Below, piece after piece: positions 42,190 through 49,740 of a stretch of DNA of 64,000 bases (within the stretch, counting starts at the first letter, position 1; every line of letters starts with the position of its first letter). The DNA lies in contig NZ_CP084560.1 in assembly GCF_021789175.1 (NCBI RefSeq), positions 3,038,001 to 3,102,000 of the forward strand, written 5' to 3'. Source of the stretch: Arthrobacter sp. FW306-2-2C-D06B (GTDB lineage: Bacteria; Actinomycetota; Actinomycetes; Actinomycetales; Micrococcaceae). The notes under the pieces are model-generated. The model was given only the letters and a program-made list of their open reading frames with translations. It ran no database searches and had not been told where the DNA came from. Position numbers and translations under genes: made by a program.

Positions 42190-43635
42190 TCAGGCGCGCT
42201 GGGCAGCCGTCCCGCCGTCGTCGGCGGCTGGACCGTCCGGAGAGTCCATCACCGCAGCGCCCAAGACCGGGTTCCGGATCCCGACGGCGGATGCCGCCGC
42301 CCCGAGGAAGAACAGCACAGCGGTGACCACCACGGCGTTCATAAGACCTTGGCGGGTGAAGACCGGGCCGATGATGAGCCCGGCAAATGCGATGCAGATC
42401 AAGCCTGCGATGCGGGCCACGGCGTTGTTCACTGCGGAGCCGATCCCTGCCTCTTCGGTGGGTACCGCGCCCAGGATAGCCGCGGTGAGGGGCGCCACCA
42501 AGGTGCTGAGTCCGATCCCGAAGACGATCTGCCCGGGCAGCACCTGGGTCCAGTAGTTCAAGGGCTCCTGGACGGCCAACGTCATGAGAAAACCGACTCC
42601 ACAGATGAACGGCCCTGCCGTCATGAACCACCGCGGACCGTATTTGCCGGCCAGTCCGCCGAAAAATGAGGCCGTGAGCATCAGGAGGACCGTCGCGGGG
42701 AGCAACGCAATGCCCGCCGTGGTTGCTTTCATCCCTCCCACTTGCTGCAAGTAGATGCCTACGGCGAAGAAGCCGAGGGACAGGGCGCCGTAAATGGCCA
42801 GCGTGGCGATGTTTCCCCAACCGAAATTACGGATTCCGAAGAGCCGCAGGGGCAGCATTGGTTCCGGGGTCCTGGCTTCGTGGATCAGGAAGAGGACCAG
42901 GCCAACGGCTCCGACGGCGAGCGGCATCCAGACCACCATGTTGCTCCAGCCCATGCGCCCTTGTTCGATGAAAGCGTAGACCGGGCCACCGAGTCCCACC
43001 ATGGCCAGGAATGCGCCGAGGTAGTCGATTTTCTTGCTCGTGTCCGTCGCGGCATCGGACTTCCGCAGCCCGGCGAGGATCGGCCAGACGGCGACGGCCG
43101 GAACCACATTGATGAAGAAGATGATGCGCCAGGACAGCAGATCGACGGATGCGCCGCCGATCAGCGGGGCGACGATCGCGGCCGCGCTGGTCCAGCCGGA
43201 CCATTGGCCGATTGCCTTGGACTGCGCTGGCCCGGAGAAGAACGTGACGATCATGGCGAGGGAACTCGGGACAAGCAGCGCCCCGGCGATCCCCTGCAGG
43301 GCCCTTGACACCACCAGCACCTCCCCGTTCCACGCAAGGCCGCACGTGACGGAGGTGAGGGTGAAGCCGGCGAGTCCCCATTCCAGGATGCGGGCGCGGC
43401 CGAAGTGGTCGGACAGGGATCCGGCGACGAGGATCAGCGCGCCCAGGGTCAAAAGGTAGGCATCCACCACCCATTGCTGGATGACAAGTCCACCACCCAG
43501 TTCGCGGCCAATCGCCGGGAGTGCGAGGTTCACCACGAAGCCATCCAAAATGGCGATGAAAGAAGCCACAATAGCCACAACAAGGACCCGCTTTTGGAGC
43601 GGAGTACTTGGCAGCAGGGCCGCTGCGTCGGTCAT
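42190..43635 (-). CDS. MFS transporter, DHA2 (EmrB/QacA) family
   Basis: 481 residues, 14 predicted helices. DHA2 motif A is GSLSDHFGRARILEWG near residue 75, and motif C-like residues lie in helix 5 (GWTSAAAIVAPLIGG). Proton-driven export of drugs or metabolites is the family role; substrate unknown. ATG 43635 is chosen because TAGGCT lies 6 nt before it; a GTG two codons upstream falls immediately after the hexamer. Divergent from a small orphan protein, convergent with mntR. Confidence 0.9.
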   Translation of the reverse strand: MTDAAALLPSTPLQKRVLVVAIVASFIAILDGFVVNLALPAIGRELGGGLVIQQWVVDAYLLTLGALILVAGSLSDHFGRARILEWGLAGFTLTSVTCGLAWNGEVLVVSRALQGIAGALLVPSSLAMIVTFFSGPAQSKAIGQWSGWTSAAAIVAPLIGGASVDLLSWRIIFFINVVPAVAVWPILAGLRKSDAATDTSKKIDYLGAFLAMVGLGGPVYAFIEQGRMGWSNMVVWMPLAVGAVGLVLFLIHEARTPEPMLPLRLFGIRNFGWGNIATLAIYGALSLGFFAVGIYLQQVGGMKATTAGIALLPATVLLMLTASFFGGLAGKYGPRWFMTAGPFICGVGFLMTLAVQEPLNYWTQVLPGQIVFGIGLSTLVAPLTAAILGAVPTEEAGIGSAVNNAVARIAGLICIAFAGLIIGPVFTRQGLMNAVVVTAVLFFLGAAASAVGIRNPVLGAAVMDSPDGPAADDGGTAAQRA

Positions 43636-43641
43636 GAGCAC

Positions 43642-43647
43642 AGCCTA
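43642..43647 (-). promoter_or_regulatory. -10 hexamer of leaderless MFS promoter
   Basis: TAGGCT on the minus strand, 6 nt before ATG 43635. It decides between GTG 43641 and ATG 43635. Confidence 0.5.
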
Positions 43648-43707
43648 CGCCTGCTTGTCCGCTCTCGTCCGGATTCCCCGTCCGATCCTGCCACGGCGAA
43701 AGTCCCG

Positions 43708-43713
43708 TATCGT
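43708..43713 (+). promoter_or_regulatory. -10 hexamer near the 123-residue orphan
   Basis: TATCGT, 6 nt before GTG 43720 (3 nt before ATG 43717). The spacing favours the GTG. Confidence 0.35.
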
Positions 43714-43719
43714 TGAATG

Positions 43720-44091
43720 GTGATTAGCAGACGTGACGCCGCATTGGCCCTTGATATTTCGATGGAAATGGCCCAACGCCACGGCATCCCCTCCAGGCTT
43801 TCACAAGCCGAGCTGAGCGAGCTGCAAGACAATCCGCCGCAGTGGCTCGTCCAATCCCGCGCCAACCGCACCGGGAAGCGTCCTGTGTGGGTGCACTTGA
43901 GCTGCGTCGTGTGCGGTTACACCGAGGCTGCGCGTCCCAAGAAATGGTGGCCGGAGTTCACCTACGTTTTCTGTGGCCACCACCGGAACAGCGAGGTTCC
44001 CGGGATCCTGCCCGGAGAGGTCCGCAGCGAGTACGAAGGAATCGGCTCGCGGTTCGTGGGCATTGTGGACGTCCCGGCCTCCGAAGCCTAA
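43720..44091 (+). CDS. conserved hypothetical protein with Cys/His cluster
   Basis: About 123 residues, no known family recognised with confidence. The N-terminal half (RRDAALALDISMEMAQRHGI, LSELQDNPPQWLVQSRANR) recalls the small actinobacterial DUF5997-type proteins. The C-terminal half has SCVVCGY and FCGHHRN, a CxxC...CxHH set that could bind zinc. Start GTG 43720 is preferred from the leaderless spacing; ATG 43717 is one codon upstream. Function unknown. Confidence 0.7.
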   Translation: MISRRDAALALDISMEMAQRHGIPSRLSQAELSELQDNPPQWLVQSRANRTGKRPVWVHLSCVVCGYTEAARPKKWWPEFTYVFCGHHRNSEVPGILPGEVRSEYEGIGSRFVGIVDVPASEA

Positions 44092-44120
44092 ACACCTGAG
44101 CGTTTGGGGTCGGTTGATTT

Positions 44121-44193
44121 CGCCTGAAACAGGCGTAACTTACAAGGAGAGGGCCTTTCAGGACCCTCTTTGCAGGATCTTCACGAAAGATCC
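44121..44193 (+). other. three consecutive hairpins in the leader of a 46-residue gene
   Basis: Hairpin A CGCCTG-AAA-CAGGCG (44121-44135), hairpin B AGAGGG ... CCCTCT (44148-44169), hairpin C GGATCTT-CACGA-AAGATCC (44175-44193). They fill the space before the ribosome-binding site AGGGAG of the next gene. No known riboswitch is recognised; a structured leader is inferred. Confidence 0.55.
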
Positions 44194-44211
44194 GTAGTTA
44201 GGGAGCATGAC

Positions 44212-44352
44212 ATGCCTGACAAAGCGCCGCACCAGCACGAGACGAAAAAGAGTATGAAGACCATCAAGGAGAAACGGGCAGTGAAGCGTGCCAAGCACGA
44301 ATCCGACGCCGCTGTGGATCCGGTGGCCCATTTGAGGATGCGGAAGAAGTAG
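44212..44352 (+). CDS. small basic protein, conserved in Arthrobacter-type genomes, unknown function
   Basis: 46 residues, very lysine-rich (KKSMKTIKEKRAVKRAKHES), ending AAVDPVAHLRMRKK. No membrane helix or cysteine. AGGGAG sits about 5 nt before ATG 44212. The pattern KSxKxIKEKRAxKRAK...VDPVAH is familiar from short orphan proteins of Micrococcaceae, but no function is known; nucleic-acid or ribosome binding is plausible from charge alone. Its leader carries three hairpins and its 3' end a strong terminator. Confidence 0.7.
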   Translation: MPDKAPHQHETKKSMKTIKEKRAVKRAKHESDAAVDPVAHLRMRKK

Positions 44353-44353
44353 C

Positions 44354-44386
44354 AAAAAGCCGGAGCCAACTTGGCCCCGGCTTTTT
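44354..44386. terminator. bidirectional rho-independent terminator
   Basis: AAAAAGCCGG ... CCGGCTTTTT around a 13-nt loop. It has A and T runs on both sides and serves both the small basic protein and the convergent protease gene. Confidence 0.92.
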
Positions 44387-44418
44387 AGCTGAATGGTTCC
44401 CGTCGTGACCCCGGCTCC

Positions 44419-45417
44419 TCACGAATCCGCGTCAGTCATTTCGCTGGGCACGGCGACAATTGCGTGGACTTTGCCGTCGCGCAGGACCGTGAGCAGGAAC
44501 GGCTCCCCAATGGCCTGCGAGAACAAGAGCTTTTGAAGGCTCTCGGCGCTGGAAACGGCCCGCGACTGTGCGCTGAGGACCAGGTCTCCAGCAAGTATTC
44601 CCGCCCGCTCCGCCGGAGATCCGGCGATGACTTCCACCACCCGAAGCGCTTCCTTCTGGCCTGTCCGGATCACCGCATTCGCGTCCAACGGAATAGGGGT
44701 GCTCACCAAGCCAAGGTACGCCCGGCGGACCCGGCCGTCCTTCAGCAGGGCGGCGATGATCCGTTGGGTGGTGGTGTTGATGGGTACTGCGAGTCCAAGG
44801 CCGAGGCCAGCCACGGCGGTGTTGATTCCCACAATCCGTCCCTTGGTGTCGGCCAAGGCTCCCCCGGAATTGCCCGGGTTCAACGCGGCGTCGGTCTGGA
44901 TAACGTCCTCAATGACCCTGCTGTGCCGTCCGGACCTGACCGGGATGGAACGCCCGAGCCCGCTGACGACGCCCGCGGTCACGGATCCAGCCAACCCCAG
45001 CGGGTTTCCCACGGCGATGACCAATTGGCCTACGTGCAGCGACTCCGCGTTGCCCAGGATAGCCGGCGGCGGCGTGTGATGGCCCCGGACGATGGCGAGA
45101 TCGGACAAGGGATCCGCACCGACGAGTTCGACGTCGGTGTGGGTTCCGTCAGCGAAGATTGCCCGCCCGGAGCGAAGGCCCGAGACCACGTGGGCGTTGG
45201 TCAGCATATAACCGTCCCCCGTGAACACGACAGCCGATCCACTTCCGATCCTGACCTGCCCGTTCCTGCGGGCGCTGCTCATCTCCAAAGCTGCGACATG
45301 CGGCGTGACCGTCTCTGCGACGTGCATCACTGTCCGCGAGTAGGCGTCCAAGGCTTCGTCATCCGACGGGGCGTCAGGGATGTCCTCGGGAAATACTTGT
45401 TCCGGCAACGTACTCAT
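44419..45417 (-). CDS. trypsin-like serine protease with PDZ domain (HtrA/DegP type), apparently cytoplasmic
   Basis: 332 residues. The catalytic triad is present: His in LTNAHVVSG, Asp in ADPLSDLAIV, Ser in TDAALNPGNSGGALAD. A C-terminal PDZ domain (about 230-325) carries VIAGSPAERAGILAGDLVL. Unlike usual HtrA proteins there is no signal peptide or membrane anchor; the N-terminus is acidic (PEDIPDAPSDDEALD). It may degrade or chaperone cytoplasmic proteins, or be exported by another route. AGGAGGTG precedes ATG 45417. Confidence 0.9.
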   Translation of the reverse strand: MSTLPEQVFPEDIPDAPSDDEALDAYSRTVMHVAETVTPHVAALEMSSARRNGQVRIGSGSAVVFTGDGYMLTNAHVVSGLRSGRAIFADGTHTDVELVGADPLSDLAIVRGHHTPPPAILGNAESLHVGQLVIAVGNPLGLAGSVTAGVVSGLGRSIPVRSGRHSRVIEDVIQTDAALNPGNSGGALADTKGRIVGINTAVAGLGLGLAVPINTTTQRIIAALLKDGRVRRAYLGLVSTPIPLDANAVIRTGQKEALRVVEVIAGSPAERAGILAGDLVLSAQSRAVSSAESLQKLLFSQAIGEPFLLTVLRDGKVHAIVAVPSEMTDADS

Positions 45418-45543
45418 CGTGCACCTCCTGTAACCGGTGGTGTCTATATCAACGAATACGCCGCTTCGGTTAGTCCGTTCCGTCCTACGCCGTGGGTGAA
45501 CTCCGTCACGCCGCTGATGATGGGGAACCCAACTCCACGACGC

Positions 45544-46014
45544 CTAACCCCATAATGCCTTGCGCAGCAGCGCCTTGAGCTGGGCGGCTTCCCGGTCGTC
45601 CAGCGCGGCCAACACTTCGGATTCCGCATGGCGGGCCGCAATGGCCGCTTGGGCGAGCAGTTCGCTTCCCTTCGGCGTTGCAGTCACTGTCTTGGCCCGG
45701 CGGTCCTGATTGCCCGGCGCCCTGGCCACGAGTTTCCGCTTTTCCAGATCATCCACCAAGGCGACGATCTGGCTGGGGTCGAGGCTGAGGAAGTCCGCCA
45801 ACTCCCGCTGGGTGGGCTCCAGGCCGCTGTTGGCCAGGATCAGCACTGAGTACGACCTCACCTTGAGGTCGAACTCAGCAAGCACGCGGTTGTTCACTGC
45901 CGAGCCGCCGGCGTGGAGCTTGGCCAGAAGGAAACCCACGTCGTGGCTGATCGGAGCGGCGGCCAGGCGGTCCTTCGTGGCGGCCCGTTGCTCGTCCTGC
46001 GTCTCGATCGTCAT
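45544..46014 (-). CDS. phdR: MarR-family repressor of the hydroxycinnamate cluster (PhdR/CouR-like)
   Basis: 156 residues, MarR winged helix (LANSGLEPTQRELADFLSLD, PSQIVALVDDLEKRKLVARA, the wing NQDRRAKTVTATPKG). Divergent from a six-gene catabolic operon with the content of the phd/cou clusters, whose MarR regulator is released by hydroxycinnamoyl-CoA. ATG 46014 is chosen since GGAG lies 6 nt upstream; a TTG at 46026 is the longest alternative. It probably binds GTTGAcatttTCAAC in the shared promoter region. Function is inferred from context, not residues. Confidence 0.8.
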   Translation of the reverse strand: MTIETQDEQRAATKDRLAAAPISHDVGFLLAKLHAGGSAVNNRVLAEFDLKVRSYSVLILANSGLEPTQRELADFLSLDPSQIVALVDDLEKRKLVARAPGNQDRRAKTVTATPKGSELLAQAAIAARHAESEVLAALDDREAAQLKALLRKALWG

Positions 46015-46044
46015 AACAGACTCCAATAATCTTCAAAATCAATC

Positions 46045-46059
46045 GTTGACATTTTCAAC
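46045..46059. promoter_or_regulatory. candidate MarR operator overlapping a TTGACA -35 element
   Basis: Inverted repeat GTTGA-CATTT-TCAAC in the 123-bp divergent region between phdR-like and the SDR gene. TTGACA (46046-46051) inside it can serve as -35 of the rightward operon, so binding would block transcription. Confidence 0.55.
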
Positions 46060-46137
46060 TATACGTAATTTCATGGATACAGAACAGCATCCCACGCCGA
46101 AGGCTTGGATGCACGGGGATCGAGCAAAGGAGCAGCG

Positions 46138-47079
46138 ATGAGCCTGTCAGGAAAAGTAGCGATTGTCACCGGAAGCGGCCGTGGCCTGGGTCTGGCGTAC
46201 GCCCGGGAACTCGCCCGTCAAGGCGCGGCGGTAGTCATCAACGACGTCGACGCCGACGTGGCCGGCGAAGCGGTCCGGACCATCGAGGCCGACGGCGGCC
46301 GGGCAGTCGCCGTCGTCGCTCCCGTAGGCAGCACAGAAGCAGCGAAGCAGCTGGTGGACGCAGCCGTCACGGAATTCGGCCGCCTGGACATTCTCGTCAC
46401 CAACGCCGGCATCCTGCGGGACAAGAGCCTGCTGAAGATGACGGACGAAGACTTCGACCTGGTCATCAACGTCCACCTCCGCGGCACCTTCACGTGCGCC
46501 CGAGAAGCTTTCGGCTACTTCAAGGAAAACGGGATTGCCGGCCGCATCATCGCCATCGGCTCCCCGACCGGGCAGCGCGGCAACTTCGGGCAAACAAACT
46601 ACGCCGCCGCAAAGGCCGGAATCGTGGGCATGGTCCGGACCTGGGCACTGGAAATGAAGAAGGCCGGCGTCACTGCCAACGCGGTCATCCCCGTAGCCGC
46701 CACGGCCATGACCAAGACCATCCCGTACTTCCGCAGAGCGGTGGAGGCGGACGAACGCAGCGAGGCCATGCCGCGTTTCTTCCGCCATGAGCTCGGTTTT
46801 GGGACGGCCGACGACGTCTCCGGACTCATTGCCTTCCTCGCCTCCGACGAAGCGGCCGGAATCACCGGCCAAGCCATCGGCGCCGGAGGTGACCGCCTCC
46901 AGCTCTGGACCCACCCCGAAGCCGCCGCCACCGAATACCGCGAGGGCGGGTGGGGATACCAGGACCTTCTGGAGAACTTCGGCCCGTTGTTCGCAGACAA
47001 GCTGCAAAGCGTCGGCGAGGAATTCCTGCCGCTCCCGGCAGAACTGCACCCCGAAACCGCCGCGGCACAGGTGCGCTGA
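46138..47079 (+). CDS. phdB: SDR-family 3-hydroxyacyl-CoA dehydrogenase (PhdB-like)
   Basis: 313 residues, longer than a classical SDR. NAD(P) loop TGSGRGLGLAYARE; NAG motif VTNAGILRD; the catalytic Tyr-Lys appear in NYAAAKAGIVG, with Ser in IGSPTGQRGN. By cluster analogy it oxidises the beta-hydroxyacyl-CoA formed by the hydratase. AAAGGAG lies before ATG 46138; a longer in-frame ATG at 46105 lacks such a site. First gene of the operon; amidohydrolase starts 1 bp after its stop. Confidence 0.82.
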   Translation: MSLSGKVAIVTGSGRGLGLAYARELARQGAAVVINDVDADVAGEAVRTIEADGGRAVAVVAPVGSTEAAKQLVDAAVTEFGRLDILVTNAGILRDKSLLKMTDEDFDLVINVHLRGTFTCAREAFGYFKENGIAGRIIAIGSPTGQRGNFGQTNYAAAKAGIVGMVRTWALEMKKAGVTANAVIPVAATAMTKTIPYFRRAVEADERSEAMPRFFRHELGFGTADDVSGLIAFLASDEAAGITGQAIGAGGDRLQLWTHPEAAATEYREGGWGYQDLLENFGPLFADKLQSVGEEFLPLPAELHPETAAAQVR

Positions 47080-47080
47080 C

Positions 47081-47974
47081 ATGGCCGCACAGCGTTACGA
47101 ACTCGGCATCGACGCCGCAAAACTTGACGCGATCGACATGCACGTCCACCTCGAAGTGGACGGCTACGGCCACGAATCCCTTCCAGCGGCCCTGACGGAG
47201 GCTTCAGCCAAGTACTTCAAGGCCGAGGACCGCACACCCTCGCTGGACCGGATCGCCGAGGTCTACCGGGGACTGAACATGGCCGCCGTCGTGTTCACCG
47301 TGGACGCCCGCACGCAACTCAAGCACGAGCCCAACAGCATCCCCGAGCTGATCGCGGGGGCAGCAAGGAACAACGACGTGCTGATCCCGTTCGGCAGCGT
47401 GGATCCCCGCACCGGCGCCGAGGCCATCCAGGGCGCCAAACATCAGGCCATCGACCTGGGCGCCCGCGGCTTCAAGTTCCATCCGAGCCTGCAGGGCTTC
47501 GATCCCTCCAACGAACAGTTCTACCCACTTTGGGAGACGCTGCAGGAACTGGGCCTTCCGGCCATCTTCCACACAGGCCAGAACGGCATGGGCGCGGGCC
47601 TTCCTGGAGGCTACGGCATCAAGCTGGCCTACTCCAACCCGCTCCTGCTCGACGCCGTGGCCGCCGACTTCCCCGGGCTGCAGATCATCATGGCCCACCC
47701 CTCGGTGCCCTGGCAGGACGAGGCCAACTCCATCGCCACGCACAAATCCAACGTGTTCATCGATCTCTCCGGCTGGTCCCCCAAATATTTCCCCGAGTCG
47801 CTGGTGCGCATGTGCAACTCGGTGCTGCAGGAAAAAGTCCTTTTCGGCACGGACTTCCCGCTCATCACCCCGCAGAAATGGCTGGCCGCCTTCGCCGAGC
47901 TCCCGCTCAAGGACGAGGTCCGGCCCAAGATCCTCAAGGACAATGCCGTGCGGCTGCTCGGATTGGACGGCTGA
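47081..47974 (+). CDS. phdC: amidohydrolase-family beta-ketoacyl-CoA hydrolase (PhdC/CouO-like)
   Basis: 297 residues, TIM-barrel amidohydrolase-2 fold. Metal ligands: HVH in AIDMHVHLEV (about 21-23), His in GFKFHPSLQGF, His in IFHTGQNG, and Asp in LFGTDFPLITP. In hydroxycinnamate clusters this family cleaves the 4-hydroxyphenyl-beta-ketoacyl-CoA to the benzoate plus acetyl-CoA (retro-Claisen). The real start is ATG 47081, just after the SDR stop; the longer open frame upstream overlaps the SDR gene. The acyl-CoA dehydrogenase begins 1 bp after its stop. Confidence 0.82.
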   Translation: MAAQRYELGIDAAKLDAIDMHVHLEVDGYGHESLPAALTEASAKYFKAEDRTPSLDRIAEVYRGLNMAAVVFTVDARTQLKHEPNSIPELIAGAARNNDVLIPFGSVDPRTGAEAIQGAKHQAIDLGARGFKFHPSLQGFDPSNEQFYPLWETLQELGLPAIFHTGQNGMGAGLPGGYGIKLAYSNPLLLDAVAADFPGLQIIMAHPSVPWQDEANSIATHKSNVFIDLSGWSPKYFPESLVRMCNSVLQEKVLFGTDFPLITPQKWLAAFAELPLKDEVRPKILKDNAVRLLGLDG

Positions 47975-47975
47975 C

Positions 47976-49199
47976 ATGAGCCTGGGAACCCATGTGGAGA
48001 CCGCGGTTACAGAACGCCTCTACGACGTCTCCGACTACTACGACGCCGAGTCCCTCCTCACCGAGGACGAGCGCCGGGTACTGAGTCGGCTGCGCGACTT
48101 CCTGGACCGCGAAGCGAAGCCACTGTTGGCCGACTACTGGGAGCGCGGCGAGTTCCCTGCGCGGTTGGCCCAGCCGCTCATCGACCTGGACCTCATGGAA
48201 CCGGCGGAGCTGACTGTTCACGGTCCCGCCCGGGGTATCTACCAAGGCTTCAGGATCTTCGAACTCGCCCGCACGGATGCTTCGCTGGCCACGTGGTACA
48301 CGGCGCAAGCCGGCCTCTTCCGCACCGCCATCCGGGTGGGCGCCTCGGAGGAACAGCAGCGCGAGTGGATGCCGCGTATCATCGATTTCTCGCTCAAGGG
48401 CGTCTTTTCCCTGACGGAACCGGAGTCCGGATCGGACATTGCCGGCGGACTCTCCACCACCGCACGGCGCGATCCCGACGGCGACGGCGATGCCTGGGTG
48501 CTCGACGGTGCCAAGCGCTGGATCGGGGGCGCTTCGACGGCCGATGTCCTCGCGGTGTTCGCCCGGGATGTCGCCGACGGACAGGTCAAGGCCTTTCTCG
48601 TGGACCGCGAAGCCGCCGGGGTGACTTTGGAGAAGATCCACGGGAAGACCTCCTTGCGAATGATGCAGAACGCCCACATCACGCTCGACGGCGTCCGGGT
48701 CCCCGAGTCCATGCGCCTGCACAACGTGAACTCCTTCAAGGACGTGGCGGCAATGCTCCGGGCCATGCGCTCCGATGTCGCCTGGATCGCCACCGGCATC
48801 CAGGCCGGCGCCTTCGAAGCAGCCCTCCGCTACGTCCGCGAGCGCCAACAGTTCGGCCGCCCGTTGGGTTCCTTCCAACTGGTGCAGGAGAAGCTGGCCC
48901 GGATGCTTGGCAACCTCACCGCAAGCTTGTCCCTCGTGGTCAGGTTGACCGAACAACAGGCGCGCGGGGTCTACCGAGACCAGGACTCCGCGCTGGCCAA
49001 GATGCAAAGCTGCGTGGCCATGCGGGAAACAGTCGCAATGGCGCGCGAGCTGGCGGGCGGCAACGGAATCACACTCGAGAGTGATGTTGCCCGGTTCCAC
49101 GCCGACGCCGAAGCCGTCTATTCCTACGAAGGAACGCACGAAATCAACGCCCTGATCGTGGGGCGCGCGCTTACGGGCGAGAGCGCCTTCACCCGCTAG
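47976..49199 (+). CDS. phdD: acyl-CoA dehydrogenase (PhdD/CouN-like, glutaryl-CoA dehydrogenase type)
   Basis: 407 residues, FAD-dependent. Motifs: FSLTEPESGSDIAGG for the flavin/substrate site, RQQFGRPLGSFQLVQEKLAR, and the catalytic base Glu in VYSYEGTHEINALIVGRALTG, placed as in glutaryl-CoA dehydrogenases. In the inferred pathway it would desaturate phenylpropanoyl-CoA (for example dihydrocoumaroyl-CoA) to the cinnamoyl-CoA. ATG 47976 lies 1 bp after the amidohydrolase stop. Confidence 0.85.
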   Translation: MSLGTHVETAVTERLYDVSDYYDAESLLTEDERRVLSRLRDFLDREAKPLLADYWERGEFPARLAQPLIDLDLMEPAELTVHGPARGIYQGFRIFELARTDASLATWYTAQAGLFRTAIRVGASEEQQREWMPRIIDFSLKGVFSLTEPESGSDIAGGLSTTARRDPDGDGDAWVLDGAKRWIGGASTADVLAVFARDVADGQVKAFLVDREAAGVTLEKIHGKTSLRMMQNAHITLDGVRVPESMRLHNVNSFKDVAAMLRAMRSDVAWIATGIQAGAFEAALRYVRERQQFGRPLGSFQLVQEKLARMLGNLTASLSLVVRLTEQQARGVYRDQDSALAKMQSCVAMRETVAMARELAGGNGITLESDVARFHADAEAVYSYEGTHEINALIVGRALTGESAFTR

Positions 49200-49241
49200 C
49201 CCCGCACTCTCTTCACCCACCACAACCACCAGGAGGCAACA

Positions 49242-49697
49242 ATGCCCAATCTCGTCGTCGACTTCGACAAACTGCTCACCCTCGCCGGAACCGATCTCGG
49301 CGTCACCGAATACCGCGAAATCACCCAGGAGCAGATCAACAAGTTCGCGGACGCCACCGGGGATGACCAGTGGATCCATGTCGATCCGGAACGCGCCAAG
49401 GACGGCCCGTTCGGCGCCCCGATCGCCCACGGCTTCCTCACGCTCTCGCTTATCATCCCGTTCTGGGGCGAGCTGTTCGACGTCGAAGGCGTCACCACCA
49501 AGGTGAACTACGGCCTCGACAAGGTCCGTTTCACGTCCCCGGTCAAAGTGGGGGCGCGGATCCGCATGCAGGCCACCATCGCCGAAGTCACCGAGGTCAA
49601 GGGCGGCGCCCAGATCAAAGTGTCCAACACCATCGAAATCGAAGGCCAGGAACGCCCCGCCGTCGTGGCCGAATTCCTCGCCCGTTTCTACAAATAG
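49242..49697 (+). CDS. phdE: MaoC-family enoyl-CoA hydratase (PhdE/CouM-like)
   Basis: 151 residues, single hot-dog domain. The hydratase-2 motif occurs as FADATGDDQWIHVDPERA followed by FGAPIAHGFLTLSL, with the catalytic Asp/His pair (D at about 46, H at about 51). It hydrates the side-chain double bond of hydroxycinnamoyl-CoA in the inferred route. AGGAGG precedes ATG 49242 by 7 nt. It lies 42 bp after the dehydrogenase and 43 bp before the transporter. Confidence 0.88.
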   Translation: MPNLVVDFDKLLTLAGTDLGVTEYREITQEQINKFADATGDDQWIHVDPERAKDGPFGAPIAHGFLTLSLIIPFWGELFDVEGVTTKVNYGLDKVRFTSPVKVGARIRMQATIAEVTEVKGGAQIKVSNTIEIEGQERPAVVAEFLARFYK

Positions 49698-49740
49698 CCG
49701 CTACAAGGCACTCCCCCGACCCCTGCCTTAAGGAACAACG

